Assembly: GCF_037860775.1 (NCBI RefSeq)
Contig: NZ_JBBEWC010000014.1
Location: 1-64,000 of the forward strand
Reading direction: 5' to 3'
Source: Emticicia soli
GTDB lineage: Bacteria; Bacteroidota; Bacteroidia; Cytophagales; Spirosomataceae
Length of the DNA stretch: 64,000 nt
Part shown: piece after piece, positions 7,514-15,922 of the stretch
How the letters are laid out: each line of letters begins with the position of its first letter
How positions within the stretch are numbered: the stretch's first letter is position 1
Made by a program: the position numbers and the translations under genes
The notes under the pieces: model-generated
Told to the model about the DNA's origin: nothing
Databases searched by the model: none
The model's input: the letters and a program-made list of their open reading frames with translations, nothing else

Positions 7514-8758
7514 CTAAGCCACACCTTGTTTAGATCTAAATTTATCAATTATGAATATGAGTAATACGCTAAGGCCAAACAATGGTAATATTACGCCCAA
7601 GGCAACAATGGCTATTACTAATGCCATACTTGGGCTTAGATTTTTTGGAATTTTCGGTACACTTAATGAACCTGTTTTTTTTCTAAAGAAGTAAGTAGCA
7701 ATTGCCGTAATGCTTAATAGCAAAAGACCTGTGGCAATAAATATCATTAACAACCAATTCCATAATCCAAACTCTCCCTGATGAAATGCCATCACCCACT
7801 GCCTGCTTTTCATCATTAAACCTATATCTGCCCAAGTATTTTTTTTCAAAACCTCTCCAGAATATTGATCAAGGTGAATTTTTTCCATGGCACTCAGATT
7901 GGTAGTTTCATTATATACACTATACACACTTGTTGGGCCTTCTGGTAATTCTATAATGGTAGTACCATCTAAGTTCATGGCTTTGGCTTTCATTACTATT
8001 TCATCTAATGTCAAAGGTTCGCCAACAGGAGTAGATTTTATCGCTTTACCTTCCCATGCTTTAGGATAACCACTATTTGTTACTTTCTGTACCCATTGAT
8101 AACTTTTGCCAAAAACATCTGTCCAAGGCAATCCTCCTGCTAAAACAATCAGGAGTAAAAGCGAAAACCAAAAACCCAAAAGAGCGTGTAAGTCTCTGAA
8201 TAATATGCGTTTTGATTGATTGATACGAACCCTAAAAAAAGCCTTTATACCACCGCTTCTTGGCCAAAAAAGATAAAGACCTGTGATGATTAACACTACC
8301 ATCCAACTGGCTACTAACTCAACTACCTTGGTGCCATAACTACCCAGCAAAAGTTCTCCATGAAGTTTACGAACTTTGAACATATCAGTTTCATTGATAT
8401 TTATAATGCCTTTAACTTTTTGAGAAAAAGGATCAATATACAAATGAGATTTATGAGAAAATTTACCTGATATAAATTCTGTTGCCTCGTTAGCCGATTG
8501 TGGAACAATCATGCCTGAAGGTACTTTTTTCCACTCTTTTTTTGCCAGTTGCCATTGTTGTTGAAAACTCATTTTGTTTTCGGTTTTTTGTTCTATATGA
8601 GCAAGAGCAGCCTTTTGAGGTGCTTCATACTTGTCTTTAAATAAGTATATCAAGCCAGTGAGCGCAAGCAGAATAACAATGGGAGCTGAAATTATACCAC
8701 CGATAAAGTGCCATTTTACAATCCAAGGATAAATGTTTTTACTAGTTTTATTTTTCAT
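7514..8758 (-). CDS. PepSY-associated transmembrane protein (PiuB-like)
   Basis: The 414-residue inner-membrane protein starts with a cytoplasmic turn and a helix (WHFIGGIISAPIVILLALTG), followed by a large periplasmic PepSY-type region. Further helices lie near residues 150, 195, 335 and 385. Conserved histidines in or next to helices (VKWHFIGG, RKLHGELLLG, RDLHALLGFW, MAFHQGEFGLWNW) are typical of this family, which acts as a heme-containing or reductive partner of siderophore uptake. It lies 65 bases downstream of one receptor and precedes another, the usual arrangement for iron acquisition. The electron donor is unknown. Confidence 0.85.
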   Translation of the reverse strand: MKNKTSKNIYPWIVKWHFIGGIISAPIVILLALTGLIYLFKDKYEAPQKAALAHIEQKTENKMSFQQQWQLAKKEWKKVPSGMIVPQSANEATEFISGKFSHKSHLYIDPFSQKVKGIININETDMFKVRKLHGELLLGSYGTKVVELVASWMVVLIITGLYLFWPRSGGIKAFFRVRINQSKRILFRDLHALLGFWFSLLLLIVLAGGLPWTDVFGKSYQWVQKVTNSGYPKAWEGKAIKSTPVGEPLTLDEIVMKAKAMNLDGTTIIELPEGPTSVYSVYNETTNLSAMEKIHLDQYSGEVLKKNTWADIGLMMKSRQWVMAFHQGEFGLWNWLLMIFIATGLLLLSITAIATYFFRKKTGSLSVPKIPKNLSPSMALVIAIVALGVILPLFGLSVLLIFIIDKFRSKQGVA

Positions 8759-8823
8759 ATTAATTCTGTTTTCAATAACACGCCAGCCTTTCTTCCAAAT
8801 CTAGCGTGTCTTTGTGGTGGCGA

Positions 8824-11181
8824 TTATTTTTTACCTACAAAATTGTACTGTAAACCAACTACAAATGTACGCGGAGCTGCAGGCGTGAAAGTTGTACGGT
8901 CAGTTGCAGCATTACCACGAGTGGCATTGGTTGCATATAATGCATCAGTTAGGTTCATGATGTTTGTATAAACTTCAATACTTTTCCACTGATACCCGGC
9001 ACGGAAGTTTATTAAGTCATACCCATCATAAGAAATGGTATTGATTTGGTTTTGATACCATTTACTTAGGTGCTGCCATTCAATCGATGTACGGAAACCT
9101 TTCAGCCAGGTTGGATAATAACTTAATTCAGCGTTCCACAGCCAACGTGGGGCAGAAGGCATATCTTTACCATTCACATCTTTTAAGGCGTCAGAGGCCC
9201 TTTGACTTAAAATGAATTCAACAAAACGATGTATTGAATATGCACCTCCTGCTCGGAACATTACTTGCTTGCTTGGTTTGAATGTTAGACCCAATTCAAT
9301 TCCTTTATGAATTGTTTTACCGGCAGCTTGATAATCGGTTGAATTGTCAGGTTGACGGATGTTTAGCAGTTCGTTTGTGCCGCTCATTTGATAGAGTGAA
9401 GCATCTATATAAATCTTGTTTTTGAGCAATGATGCCCATCCACCGATTTCGGCATTATTGAATGTAGCAGGTATCAGATTGTAGTAGAACAAATCTCCAT
9501 TGGCAGCCGGGGCTGGTCTTTTGCGGAAAATGGCAGTTAAACCCGATGGCGCAAAACCTTTCGAGAAATTGGCATATAAACCTTTACCTTTACCTAAATT
9601 ATAGGTCAAGCCGAGTTTTGGCGTTGTTTTGGTATAAGTTTTAGAGCCTCCAATGGCTTCGCCGGTTGTTTTATCAACATCAAGGTTATTCACAAAATCG
9701 AACGACATATTATCGTAGCGCAATCCTGCCGATATTCTTAGATTTTTGATAGGCTCAAAATCATACTGCAAATAAATCGCTGTATTGCGTATGTCTGCTT
9801 TATAATCAGCTATCTTAATATCCGGACGTTCTTTTACAATAGTATATTTTTCAACTGATTTTTTATCTGCTCTTAACTGAGCGGCTAAGTCAATCTGGTA
9901 TGACCAATAATCATTTGGCGAGAAATCAACGTTTGTACCGATAATTGCTTTAGAATTTAAAAACTTAAAGTTTTGCGTATGTTGTGCAATTACCCCCAGA
10001 CTTTTAAAGTTATTTGAGTTAATTTCTCCACGAGCAGTTGTTGCTCCCGATGTCCAACGAATACCATAGCTTGGGTTTTGCCCATGCTTGTTATCTCTAC
10101 CAAAAACAGTGATAAATGACTGAGAGCCATTGTTCCAGTCTTTTTCGAAAGTAAGGCGTGTACGAAGCGAGTAAGACTTGCGGTAGGTAAAATCAGTTGT
10201 GCTAATATACTGCCGATTATAAAAAGCAACACTATCTACACTACCACTCGTTTGTGAGTTATATTTTGCGTAAGAGAGTGTATAAATAAGCCGTGCTTTA
10301 GGCGAAATCTGATACTCCAATCGTGCATATTGAGCATTTTTTGTATAATCCGAACTGGTCATCCAGGCGTCTTTTTGCTCTGCTACTAATCCCCCCAAAT
10401 AAATGCCAAATTTACCAATTGTTGCCCCTGCACCATATTGTATTCTACGATAGCCCCATTGGTCAAATTGTATACCTACACGTGCTGTTGGAACTGCCGT
10501 TGGGCGTTGTGAAACAAAATTAATTGCTCCTCCAACTGCCTCTGGCCCGTAGATAGAAGAAACAGGCCCTTTCACAACTTCTATTGAGCTTACCGTAAAT
10601 TGATTCATTTCGAGCAATGAGTTGTGGTTGAAAACACCCATTGGGCGAATCGGTACCCCATCTTCTAAATACAAATAATATGCATTGGTAGTCATTGGTT
10701 GGCGAATCGACATTGAATGTTGCTCATTATTAAGGTTTACCATCATTACACCTGGTGTTTTATTGATAACCTCATACACAGATGTTGCTTTGGCTTCGTC
10801 AATTTGTTTAGGTGTAAGTTTCGAGATTGCAATAGGAGTTTCGGTACGCAAACTTGCTTCACGGTTTCCCGTTACAACAATAGTTTGTAAATCTTCTGAG
10901 GCTGTTTCGAGCGATATTGAAATGCTTTTACCAGCTACTACATCAATAGTTTTGGTTTCATAACCAATATTGGTAATGACTAATTTTGTAGCATTGGCAT
11001 TCAATTCAAAAGCACCATTTATATCCGTTATTGCTCCAATCGAGGTGTTTTCAGCTTTTACAGTTGCTCCGACAACAGGTTCTTTTGTATTAGCATCGTA
11101 GATTTTTCCTTTAATCGACTTTTGCGCAAAACTTAAATTAATAGAGATAATGGATAGTATGATATATAATATTTTTTTCAT
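8824..11181 (-). CDS. TonB-dependent outer-membrane receptor (metal/siderophore type)
   Basis: The preferred start is ATG 11181 (MKKILYIILSIISINLSFAQ), giving 785 residues with a signal peptide; an extra TTG-led 8-residue extension looks spurious. Domains in order are a carboxypeptidase-like beta-sandwich, TonB box (LQTIVVTGNREAS), plug containing VVKGPVSSIYGPEAVGGAIN, and a barrel ending VGLQYNFVGKK. It is not a close copy of the other receptor in this block. The adjacent genes on both sides (CX9CX3C proteins upstream, PepSY protein downstream) point to a siderophore, heme or copper chelate as substrate. The precise ligand cannot be read. Confidence 0.85.
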   Translation of the reverse strand: MKKILYIILSIISINLSFAQKSIKGKIYDANTKEPVVGATVKAENTSIGAITDINGAFELNANATKLVITNIGYETKTIDVVAGKSISISLETASEDLQTIVVTGNREASLRTETPIAISKLTPKQIDEAKATSVYEVINKTPGVMMVNLNNEQHSMSIRQPMTTNAYYLYLEDGVPIRPMGVFNHNSLLEMNQFTVSSIEVVKGPVSSIYGPEAVGGAINFVSQRPTAVPTARVGIQFDQWGYRRIQYGAGATIGKFGIYLGGLVAEQKDAWMTSSDYTKNAQYARLEYQISPKARLIYTLSYAKYNSQTSGSVDSVAFYNRQYISTTDFTYRKSYSLRTRLTFEKDWNNGSQSFITVFGRDNKHGQNPSYGIRWTSGATTARGEINSNNFKSLGVIAQHTQNFKFLNSKAIIGTNVDFSPNDYWSYQIDLAAQLRADKKSVEKYTIVKERPDIKIADYKADIRNTAIYLQYDFEPIKNLRISAGLRYDNMSFDFVNNLDVDKTTGEAIGGSKTYTKTTPKLGLTYNLGKGKGLYANFSKGFAPSGLTAIFRKRPAPAANGDLFYYNLIPATFNNAEIGGWASLLKNKIYIDASLYQMSGTNELLNIRQPDNSTDYQAAGKTIHKGIELGLTFKPSKQVMFRAGGAYSIHRFVEFILSQRASDALKDVNGKDMPSAPRWLWNAELSYYPTWLKGFRTSIEWQHLSKWYQNQINTISYDGYDLINFRAGYQWKSIEVYTNIMNLTDALYATNATRGNAATDRTTFTPAAPRTFVVGLQYNFVGKK

Positions 11182-11279
11182 TGTTGATTGACTTAGGTAA
11201 AACATAGATACACAGGTATTCTACCCAATTCTTAAGAACGGACAAATACGAATGTTAGAAATTTACTTATGTTGGATTC

Positions 11280-11717
11280 TTAAAACTGCGGAGGCTTTAA
11301 AATTGAAGTAATCGGAGATAAAAAATAATTGCTTAGGTAAGCGAAGTTGAAGGTTAGGGTTGAAATTACTGTAGCGATTTGTGAAATATAAAAATTTTGA
11401 AAACTGTGATATAACTCTAATAATTGCTTAAATGCGCTAACTTTAGATTGATGAGTATCACGTTCTTCGGCTGCTTTTAATTTTTTGGCTAAATAGCATT
11501 TTCCATCACAATGGAGTTGTGGTCGATTCTTATTAACACAATAGTTTTTTATAATGTAATCTTTATTGATTTCATATTGTAGATAGATAATAGGAGCTAT
11601 CATGACTCGCATAAAAAGCAAGCCACAAACCAGCATAGTACCTATTTTTTTAGCTGAATTCAATTTATTAAAAAAAATGAATATAAAATAAAGATATATT
11701 GACACCATAAGACCCAC
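11280..11717 (-). CDS. Small membrane-linked CX9CX3C protein
   Basis: The protein is up to 145 residues. An N-terminal helix precedes the core KNYCVNKNRPQLHCDGKCYL, then AKKLKAAEER. The three cysteines form CX9CX3C, a possible metal or redox site facing the periplasm. A paralog lies immediately upstream at 11886-12293 with the same core, so this is a tandem duplicate. Start choice is open: TTG/ATG at 11717 or an internal Met at 11636 that leaves a shorter helix. It precedes a TonB-dependent receptor on the same strand. The family is recurrent in Bacteroidota but I know no assigned function. Confidence 0.65.
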   Translation of the reverse strand: MGLMVSIYLYFIFIFFNKLNSAKKIGTMLVCGLLFMRVMIAPIIYLQYEINKDYIIKNYCVNKNRPQLHCDGKCYLAKKLKAAEERDTHQSKVSAFKQLLELYHSFQNFYISQIATVISTLTFNFAYLSNYFLSPITSILKPPQF

Positions 11718-11885
11718 AACTCAGATTGGCAAAACTACTCTGAGGCAGATCTTTACAAAGGCAAATCGAAATGAGATAGTTGAGCAAATAACATAGCTGC
11801 ACACTAACCAGATGCCCAGGTTTACTAAAGGGCATAGGAATAGTATTGAGCATGGAATTCTCAAGAGAAGGAAACTAAAAACGAT

Positions 11886-12293
11886 CTAGGCTAAGCAGGG
11901 TGGATGAAAAAAATGAGATATGTACTTTGTAGAATAAGATTCATTATATAAATCTACCGGATCGGGTTGAATTGCGTAGTGGCGGTCAAAATTGTGAGCG
12001 AATATTTCTTCACAAATAATTATGGGTAATTCAAATTTTTCAAAAGCCTGGTGATGGGCCTGCTTTTCTCTGTCTTCAGCGGCTTTGAGCCGTTTGGCGA
12101 GATAACATTTACCATTGCAATTAAGCTGAGGTTTGTTTTTATTTACACAGAGAACCTTGGCAATGTAGTCTTGACGCAGTTTGAAATCAATTAAATAGTA
12201 AACCTGAGTAAAGGGTCTGACCATTACTGAAAACAGAAGTAATATAGCGATTGCTTTTCTCAAGTGTAGAATATTTGGCACAAATATAAGCAA
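11886..12293 (-). CDS. Small membrane-linked CX9CX3C protein, paralog
   Basis: The 135-residue product has an N-terminal hydrophobic helix (AIAILLLFSVMVRPF) followed by YIAKVLCVNKNKPQLNCNGK then CYLAKRLKAAEDREKQAHH. Apart from the helix and this core it differs from its downstream neighbour, with a histidine-containing tail ending SHFFHPPCLA that adds a fourth cysteine. It is the first gene of the minus-strand metal-type block and may be translated from the promoter region upstream of 12293. Binding of copper or iron is an inference from cysteines, histidines and neighbours only. Confidence 0.65.
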   Translation of the reverse strand: MLIFVPNILHLRKAIAILLLFSVMVRPFTQVYYLIDFKLRQDYIAKVLCVNKNKPQLNCNGKCYLAKRLKAAEDREKQAHHQAFEKFELPIIICEEIFAHNFDRHYAIQPDPVDLYNESYSTKYISHFFHPPCLA

Positions 12294-12685
12294 AATCGAG
12301 TGAAATTGTATAATCGGATACTTATATTTCTATTTACAGACCTGATGATTGATTTTATCGCATAGGCAAATTTAGCTATTATAGTATATATAAATTCGGA
12401 GAAAATAGGTGTCAGAGGCATTCGCCTGTCTGAGCTTTGAAGATACTTCTTGTGTCGGCTCTAAAACCCGGACTAAGTAAGACAAAACGGCCAACTACGT
12501 ATAAACTCTTTTTTAGTCCGTGTTTTTATTTAAGAATTATTAGATGCAAGATAATAAAAAACGCCAAAAACAAGGCTTAATTTACAACAGAAAAACGAAG
12601 ATTAAACTTAAAACCTGTGGGGTGATAAAATAATTTTAAATCAGGACCCATACTGTAAATATATTTAAAAAAGTACTTTGCCGGC
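12294..12685. other. Intergenic stretch, probable promoter region of the metal block
   Basis: No gene, RNA or clear terminator was recognised in these 392 bases. GGACTAA near 12472 and TTAGTCC near 12515 are complementary but too far apart to make a good hairpin. The promoter for the gene starting at 12293 should lie here near the left side. Confidence 0.4.
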
Positions 12686-13453
12686 CTATTTCTCTACCCA
12701 TTCACGAAACGCTGCCGTTTGGCTCTGGCTGGTTTTTAAGTAGGTTTCGTAGCCTTTTAGTTTGATAGCCAACGTATTTTTATTGTAGCGTTCTATTTTT
12801 TCAATGTAAGGCTTGTGAATAAGTTCACTTCGGTTGACACGGAAAAAATCAGAAGGATTGAGAAACTCTTCAATTTCCTTTAAAGTGGGTTCTGTCAGCA
12901 AGTGTTTTTTTCCTTGACGATCATAAGCAAACACTAAGCCTTCGTTAGCTTCAAAGAACAAAATGCTTTCAGTTTCTAAAAAATATATTCCCTGATGGGT
13001 ATTGATGGTGAAACGCTTCTTGTAAGACTTGTCAGAAAAATTTTGTTGAATAAGTCTGGTCAAATTGGCAATAGAGTCTTGCTCTTTTGTACCGGAATTT
13101 CTGAGCAAAAGAAATTTATCCCATGCCTTTTGGAAACGTTCTTTAGAAAAGGGTTTCAGCAGATAAGCAATACCGTTACCATCAAAAGCATCCATCCAGA
13201 ACTGGTTATAAGCTGTGGTAAAAATAATAGGACAAGTAATTGAAACCTGGCGGTAAATCTCAAAGACATTACCGTCCAGAAGTTCGATGTCAGAAAGAAT
13301 AAGGTCGGGTTTGTGAGTATTCAAAAAATCAATGGCAGATTGCACCGTGTCTAATTCGGCTATAATTTCAGCTGACAAATCCAATTCTTCAATGAAGCGT
13401 TTCAGTTTCTTTTGTGCCGGGATTTCGTCTTCTATGATGAGTATTTTTGTCAT
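12686..13453 (-). CDS. LytTR-family response regulator
   Basis: The 255-residue regulator has an N-terminal receiver domain (ILIIEDE at the start, phosphoacceptor Asp55 in LILSDIELLD, conserved Thr/Ala in FTTAYN and Lys in YLLKPF). A C-terminal LytTR DNA-binding domain begins about residue 150, with RVNRSELIHKPYIEKI as its signature. It overlaps the upstream histidine kinase gene by 4 bases (13450-13453), so the two are translationally coupled. The targets are unknown; the closest downstream genes are the metal-type block, but distance and the gap do not prove a link. Confidence 0.92.
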   Translation of the reverse strand: MTKILIIEDEIPAQKKLKRFIEELDLSAEIIAELDTVQSAIDFLNTHKPDLILSDIELLDGNVFEIYRQVSITCPIIFTTAYNQFWMDAFDGNGIAYLLKPFSKERFQKAWDKFLLLRNSGTKEQDSIANLTRLIQQNFSDKSYKKRFTINTHQGIYFLETESILFFEANEGLVFAYDRQGKKHLLTEPTLKEIEEFLNPSDFFRVNRSELIHKPYIEKIERYNKNTLAIKLKGYETYLKTSQSQTAAFREWVEK

Positions 13454-14481
13454 TTGCTTTGTTTATGAATGATAGGAACAACTACCGAAAACTTATCTTC
13501 TTTTTGTTGGATTTCTATCAGATTTTCAGAAAGTAATTTGTACTGCTCTTTTAGGTTTTTCAATGCCCTGCCTGATGTAGGCTTACTGTTTCTTTTCAGA
13601 TTTATATTATTAACCACTGAAACATTTCGGTTAACATTTATGTGAATATAAATCGGTTTCTCTTTCGTTCCGAGGTTGTGCTGCACAGCATTTTCAATCA
13701 GTAGTTGTAAGGTAAGCGGAACGATAGAGCCGTTTTCATTGCTACTTTCGATACGCAACTGGTATGCGTTTCCGTATTTATGCTGAATGAGTTTGAAATA
13801 TTGCCTGGCAAAATCAATTTCTTCTTCAGTTTTTACTAATTCTTTGTCAATCGAATGTAATACATAGCGATATATCTCTGCAAATTCATTGAGGAAATCG
13901 GAGGCTTTGTTTTTATCTTCTTCTATCAGTTGATCCAGTATATTCAGATTGTTGAACAGAAAATGTGGATTGAGCTGATTTTTAAGCTGATTGATTTTGC
14001 TTTCTGCCAGCGCTGTATTATATGTTGCCAGTTTCTGCTGGTGTTTTTTATTGCTTTTATAATAATAATAGGTAAGAAAAAAACTACCGTAAATGATTCC
14101 GTCTAGAAAGTGTGAAAACAGTGAAATGCTTAGGGTAGGTAAGTTGAAGTTTCTCTCTACGGTATCAAAAGCCATTGCTATCAACAGGCTGATTAATTGC
14201 ATGGTTACCACAAACACAAGCAAAGATGTGCCGAATATTTTAAGTATAACTGGCGTATTGAATAGGTCTGATTTCTGCCATTTCCGGATAAAGAAAAGGA
14301 TAATCAAAAACAAAATACCTGCTCCCACCAGTGTTGCCAGTGCTGCTTCGGGCGTAAAGGTGTAGATGTTGATTTTTTGTCTATTCACAGTGCGTATGTA
14401 TATAGACTGTACATACGCAAATAGCAAAATAAACATCAGAAAGTGGCCGTTTTGGTTTATTTTAACGATGATGTTTTTCAT
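13450..14481 (-). CDS. LytS/YehU-type sensor histidine kinase
   Basis: The 343-residue membrane kinase has four predicted transmembrane helices in the first 150 residues with no large extracytoplasmic domain. The His_kinase domain follows with QLNPHFLFNNLNIL (phosphoacceptor histidine) and the ATPase N-box LLIENAVQHNLG. The later G-box motifs are short, as usual in this family. It pairs with the overlapping LytTR regulator. With almost no periplasmic loop it likely senses a membrane-associated or intramembrane cue. Confidence 0.92.
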   Translation of the reverse strand: MKNIIVKINQNGHFLMFILLFAYVQSIYIRTVNRQKINIYTFTPEAALATLVGAGILFLIILFFIRKWQKSDLFNTPVILKIFGTSLLVFVVTMQLISLLIAMAFDTVERNFNLPTLSISLFSHFLDGIIYGSFFLTYYYYKSNKKHQQKLATYNTALAESKINQLKNQLNPHFLFNNLNILDQLIEEDKNKASDFLNEFAEIYRYVLHSIDKELVKTEEEIDFARQYFKLIQHKYGNAYQLRIESSNENGSIVPLTLQLLIENAVQHNLGTKEKPIYIHINVNRNVSVVNNINLKRNSKPTSGRALKNLKEQYKLLSENLIEIQQKEDKFSVVVPIIHKQSK

Positions 14482-14507
14482 TGAAATTTTGCTCGGGCAA
14501 CTTACAA

Positions 14508-14541
14508 AGAAACAGCCCTAGAACTTTAAAGGACTGTTTCT
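14508..14541 (-). terminator. Hairpin terminator candidate
   Basis: Arms AGAAACAGCCCT (14508-14519) and AGGACTGTTTCT (14530-14541) pair with one mismatch around a 10-base loop. Read on the minus strand the stem lies just after the stop of the gene ending at 14555 and is followed by a short T-rich tail. It separates that gene from the kinase pair. Confidence 0.55.
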
Positions 14542-14554
14542 GATAGTGTGTATT

Positions 14555-15301
14555 TTAATTTTTCTTTTCTGGAAATGACGCAATGGTGTTTCCTTTGTCA
14601 TCAAAGAAGTCAAGTTTTGCATTGTTTTCCTTATCTACATAAAACATAGCTTTGGGCATTCCTTTGTCATCAAAAAGAAACAGCCCGTTGTTCTGGCTTC
14701 TTGATTTTCCCAGCATCACTCTCGGAACACCCCCTAATAAACCTTCTGCCTGGTATTGTTTATATTTTTCCTGCATCGCTTTGGGGTTGTTTTTGCGAAG
14801 TTCCTCCAACTCTTTCATGATTTCCATTGTTTTAAGCTGAGACTCTTTGCTTGGGCGGTCGTTGAAGGCCAACGTACTGCTCACAAACCGCTTGTCGCCC
14901 TCTCCAATGTCTTGGGTTAACAGTTGCATTACCTGATCACCATCATATTGGTCGTAAGTTAGCGAAAGGCCTGCCGAATGCCCATTTTCTTTTTTCTTAC
15001 CATCATATATAAAGCCTCCTGCTTCTATACCATCTTCATTAAAGAATAGCATTCCCGAACGTTTTTTCCGATCAGCATTGGTGGGGCGATTATTGATTTT
15101 ATCAGTTCCGTTCGGAAAGCGTTCTACATTAGTAATGACCATTTTTACCGTACCATCCTTTTCTATAATATTGATGCGTTCTACATCAATTTCGCTGAAT
15201 CTTTGATTGCCTGATTCTTTGAAGGCAACTGAAGTAATAAAAGTTATTCCAATTGCGGTTGCTATTGCAAAGGTTCTTAAAAATACTAATTCTCTGTTCA
15301 T
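14555..15301 (-). CDS. Membrane-anchored protein of unknown function
   Basis: The 248-residue protein has one N-terminal helix (FLRTFAIATAIGITFITSVAF) and then a soluble, probably periplasmic part. It contains repeated short beta motifs around GMLFFNEDGIEAGGFIYDG, NGLFLFDDKGMPKAMFYVD and LDFFDDKGNTIASF: three similar x-FFD-D-K-G strands, suggesting a small repeat domain. I recognise this type from other Bacteroidota but know no function. It lies 73 bases upstream of the kinase gene on the same strand, separated by a probable terminator. Confidence 0.7.
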   Translation of the reverse strand: MNRELVFLRTFAIATAIGITFITSVAFKESGNQRFSEIDVERINIIEKDGTVKMVITNVERFPNGTDKINNRPTNADRKKRSGMLFFNEDGIEAGGFIYDGKKKENGHSAGLSLTYDQYDGDQVMQLLTQDIGEGDKRFVSSTLAFNDRPSKESQLKTMEIMKELEELRKNNPKAMQEKYKQYQAEGLLGGVPRVMLGKSRSQNNGLFLFDDKGMPKAMFYVDKENNAKLDFFDDKGNTIASFPEKKN

Positions 15302-15922
15302 CTTTTTTTGATTTTGATTATTTGATGAAACAAAACTAGAATAGTAATAAGCAGTATTCTACAACAAATCAATGATTGCAGGAGAAAAACAAATGAACTA
15401 AGGAACCGCAGGAATGAGTGACGCTAGTGGAATGATTAAAATTGAAAAACAAATTCAATCTTAAGGATATGTTCTAAAATTTTGCTAAAAAATAGACGTA
15501 AAGAAACTGTTTAAACTTTTATTGATTTTAAGTATGAAAGATAAGCTACTGCATCTCTATCATTCTTTGTATGAGTGCTAGTTCCATTCAATTCTGACCT
15601 CAGACCTTCTAAGATTTTACTGATTCATATCTGGGTTTTTGTTGATACTATTTTATATTCTAATCTATTTTAACTCCATTATTCATATTCTTATAAGTGA
15701 TTTTGAGAGCTGACCTTAACGAAATTATGCCAGTAGATGACTACTTTTTTCTACGGAATACAGGCAAACATTTGTGCATCTGTAAGACAAGGCTTTCTGA
15801 TGCATAACAACTCTATATAATACTGACAAAAAAGGCCACTAAGGGCAAAAAAGGCAGAATTGTGGCTATTAAGGCAGAAACAGTGATTGCTGAAATAGTA
15901 TATTCTGCTACGTGTTTCCAAT
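15302..15922. other. Long gap without recognisable genes
   Basis: In these 621 bases I see no convincing reading frame, RNA gene, repeat or insertion-sequence end on either strand. Promoter signals for the gene starting at 15301 should lie at its left side. Confidence 0.4.

Noticed and set aside
11668..11853. 61-codon minus-strand frame between the two CX9CX3C genes
   Set aside because: It overlaps the N-terminal part of the downstream gene in another frame and shows no protein-like pattern; the tail mirrors the start of the real gene only by overlap.
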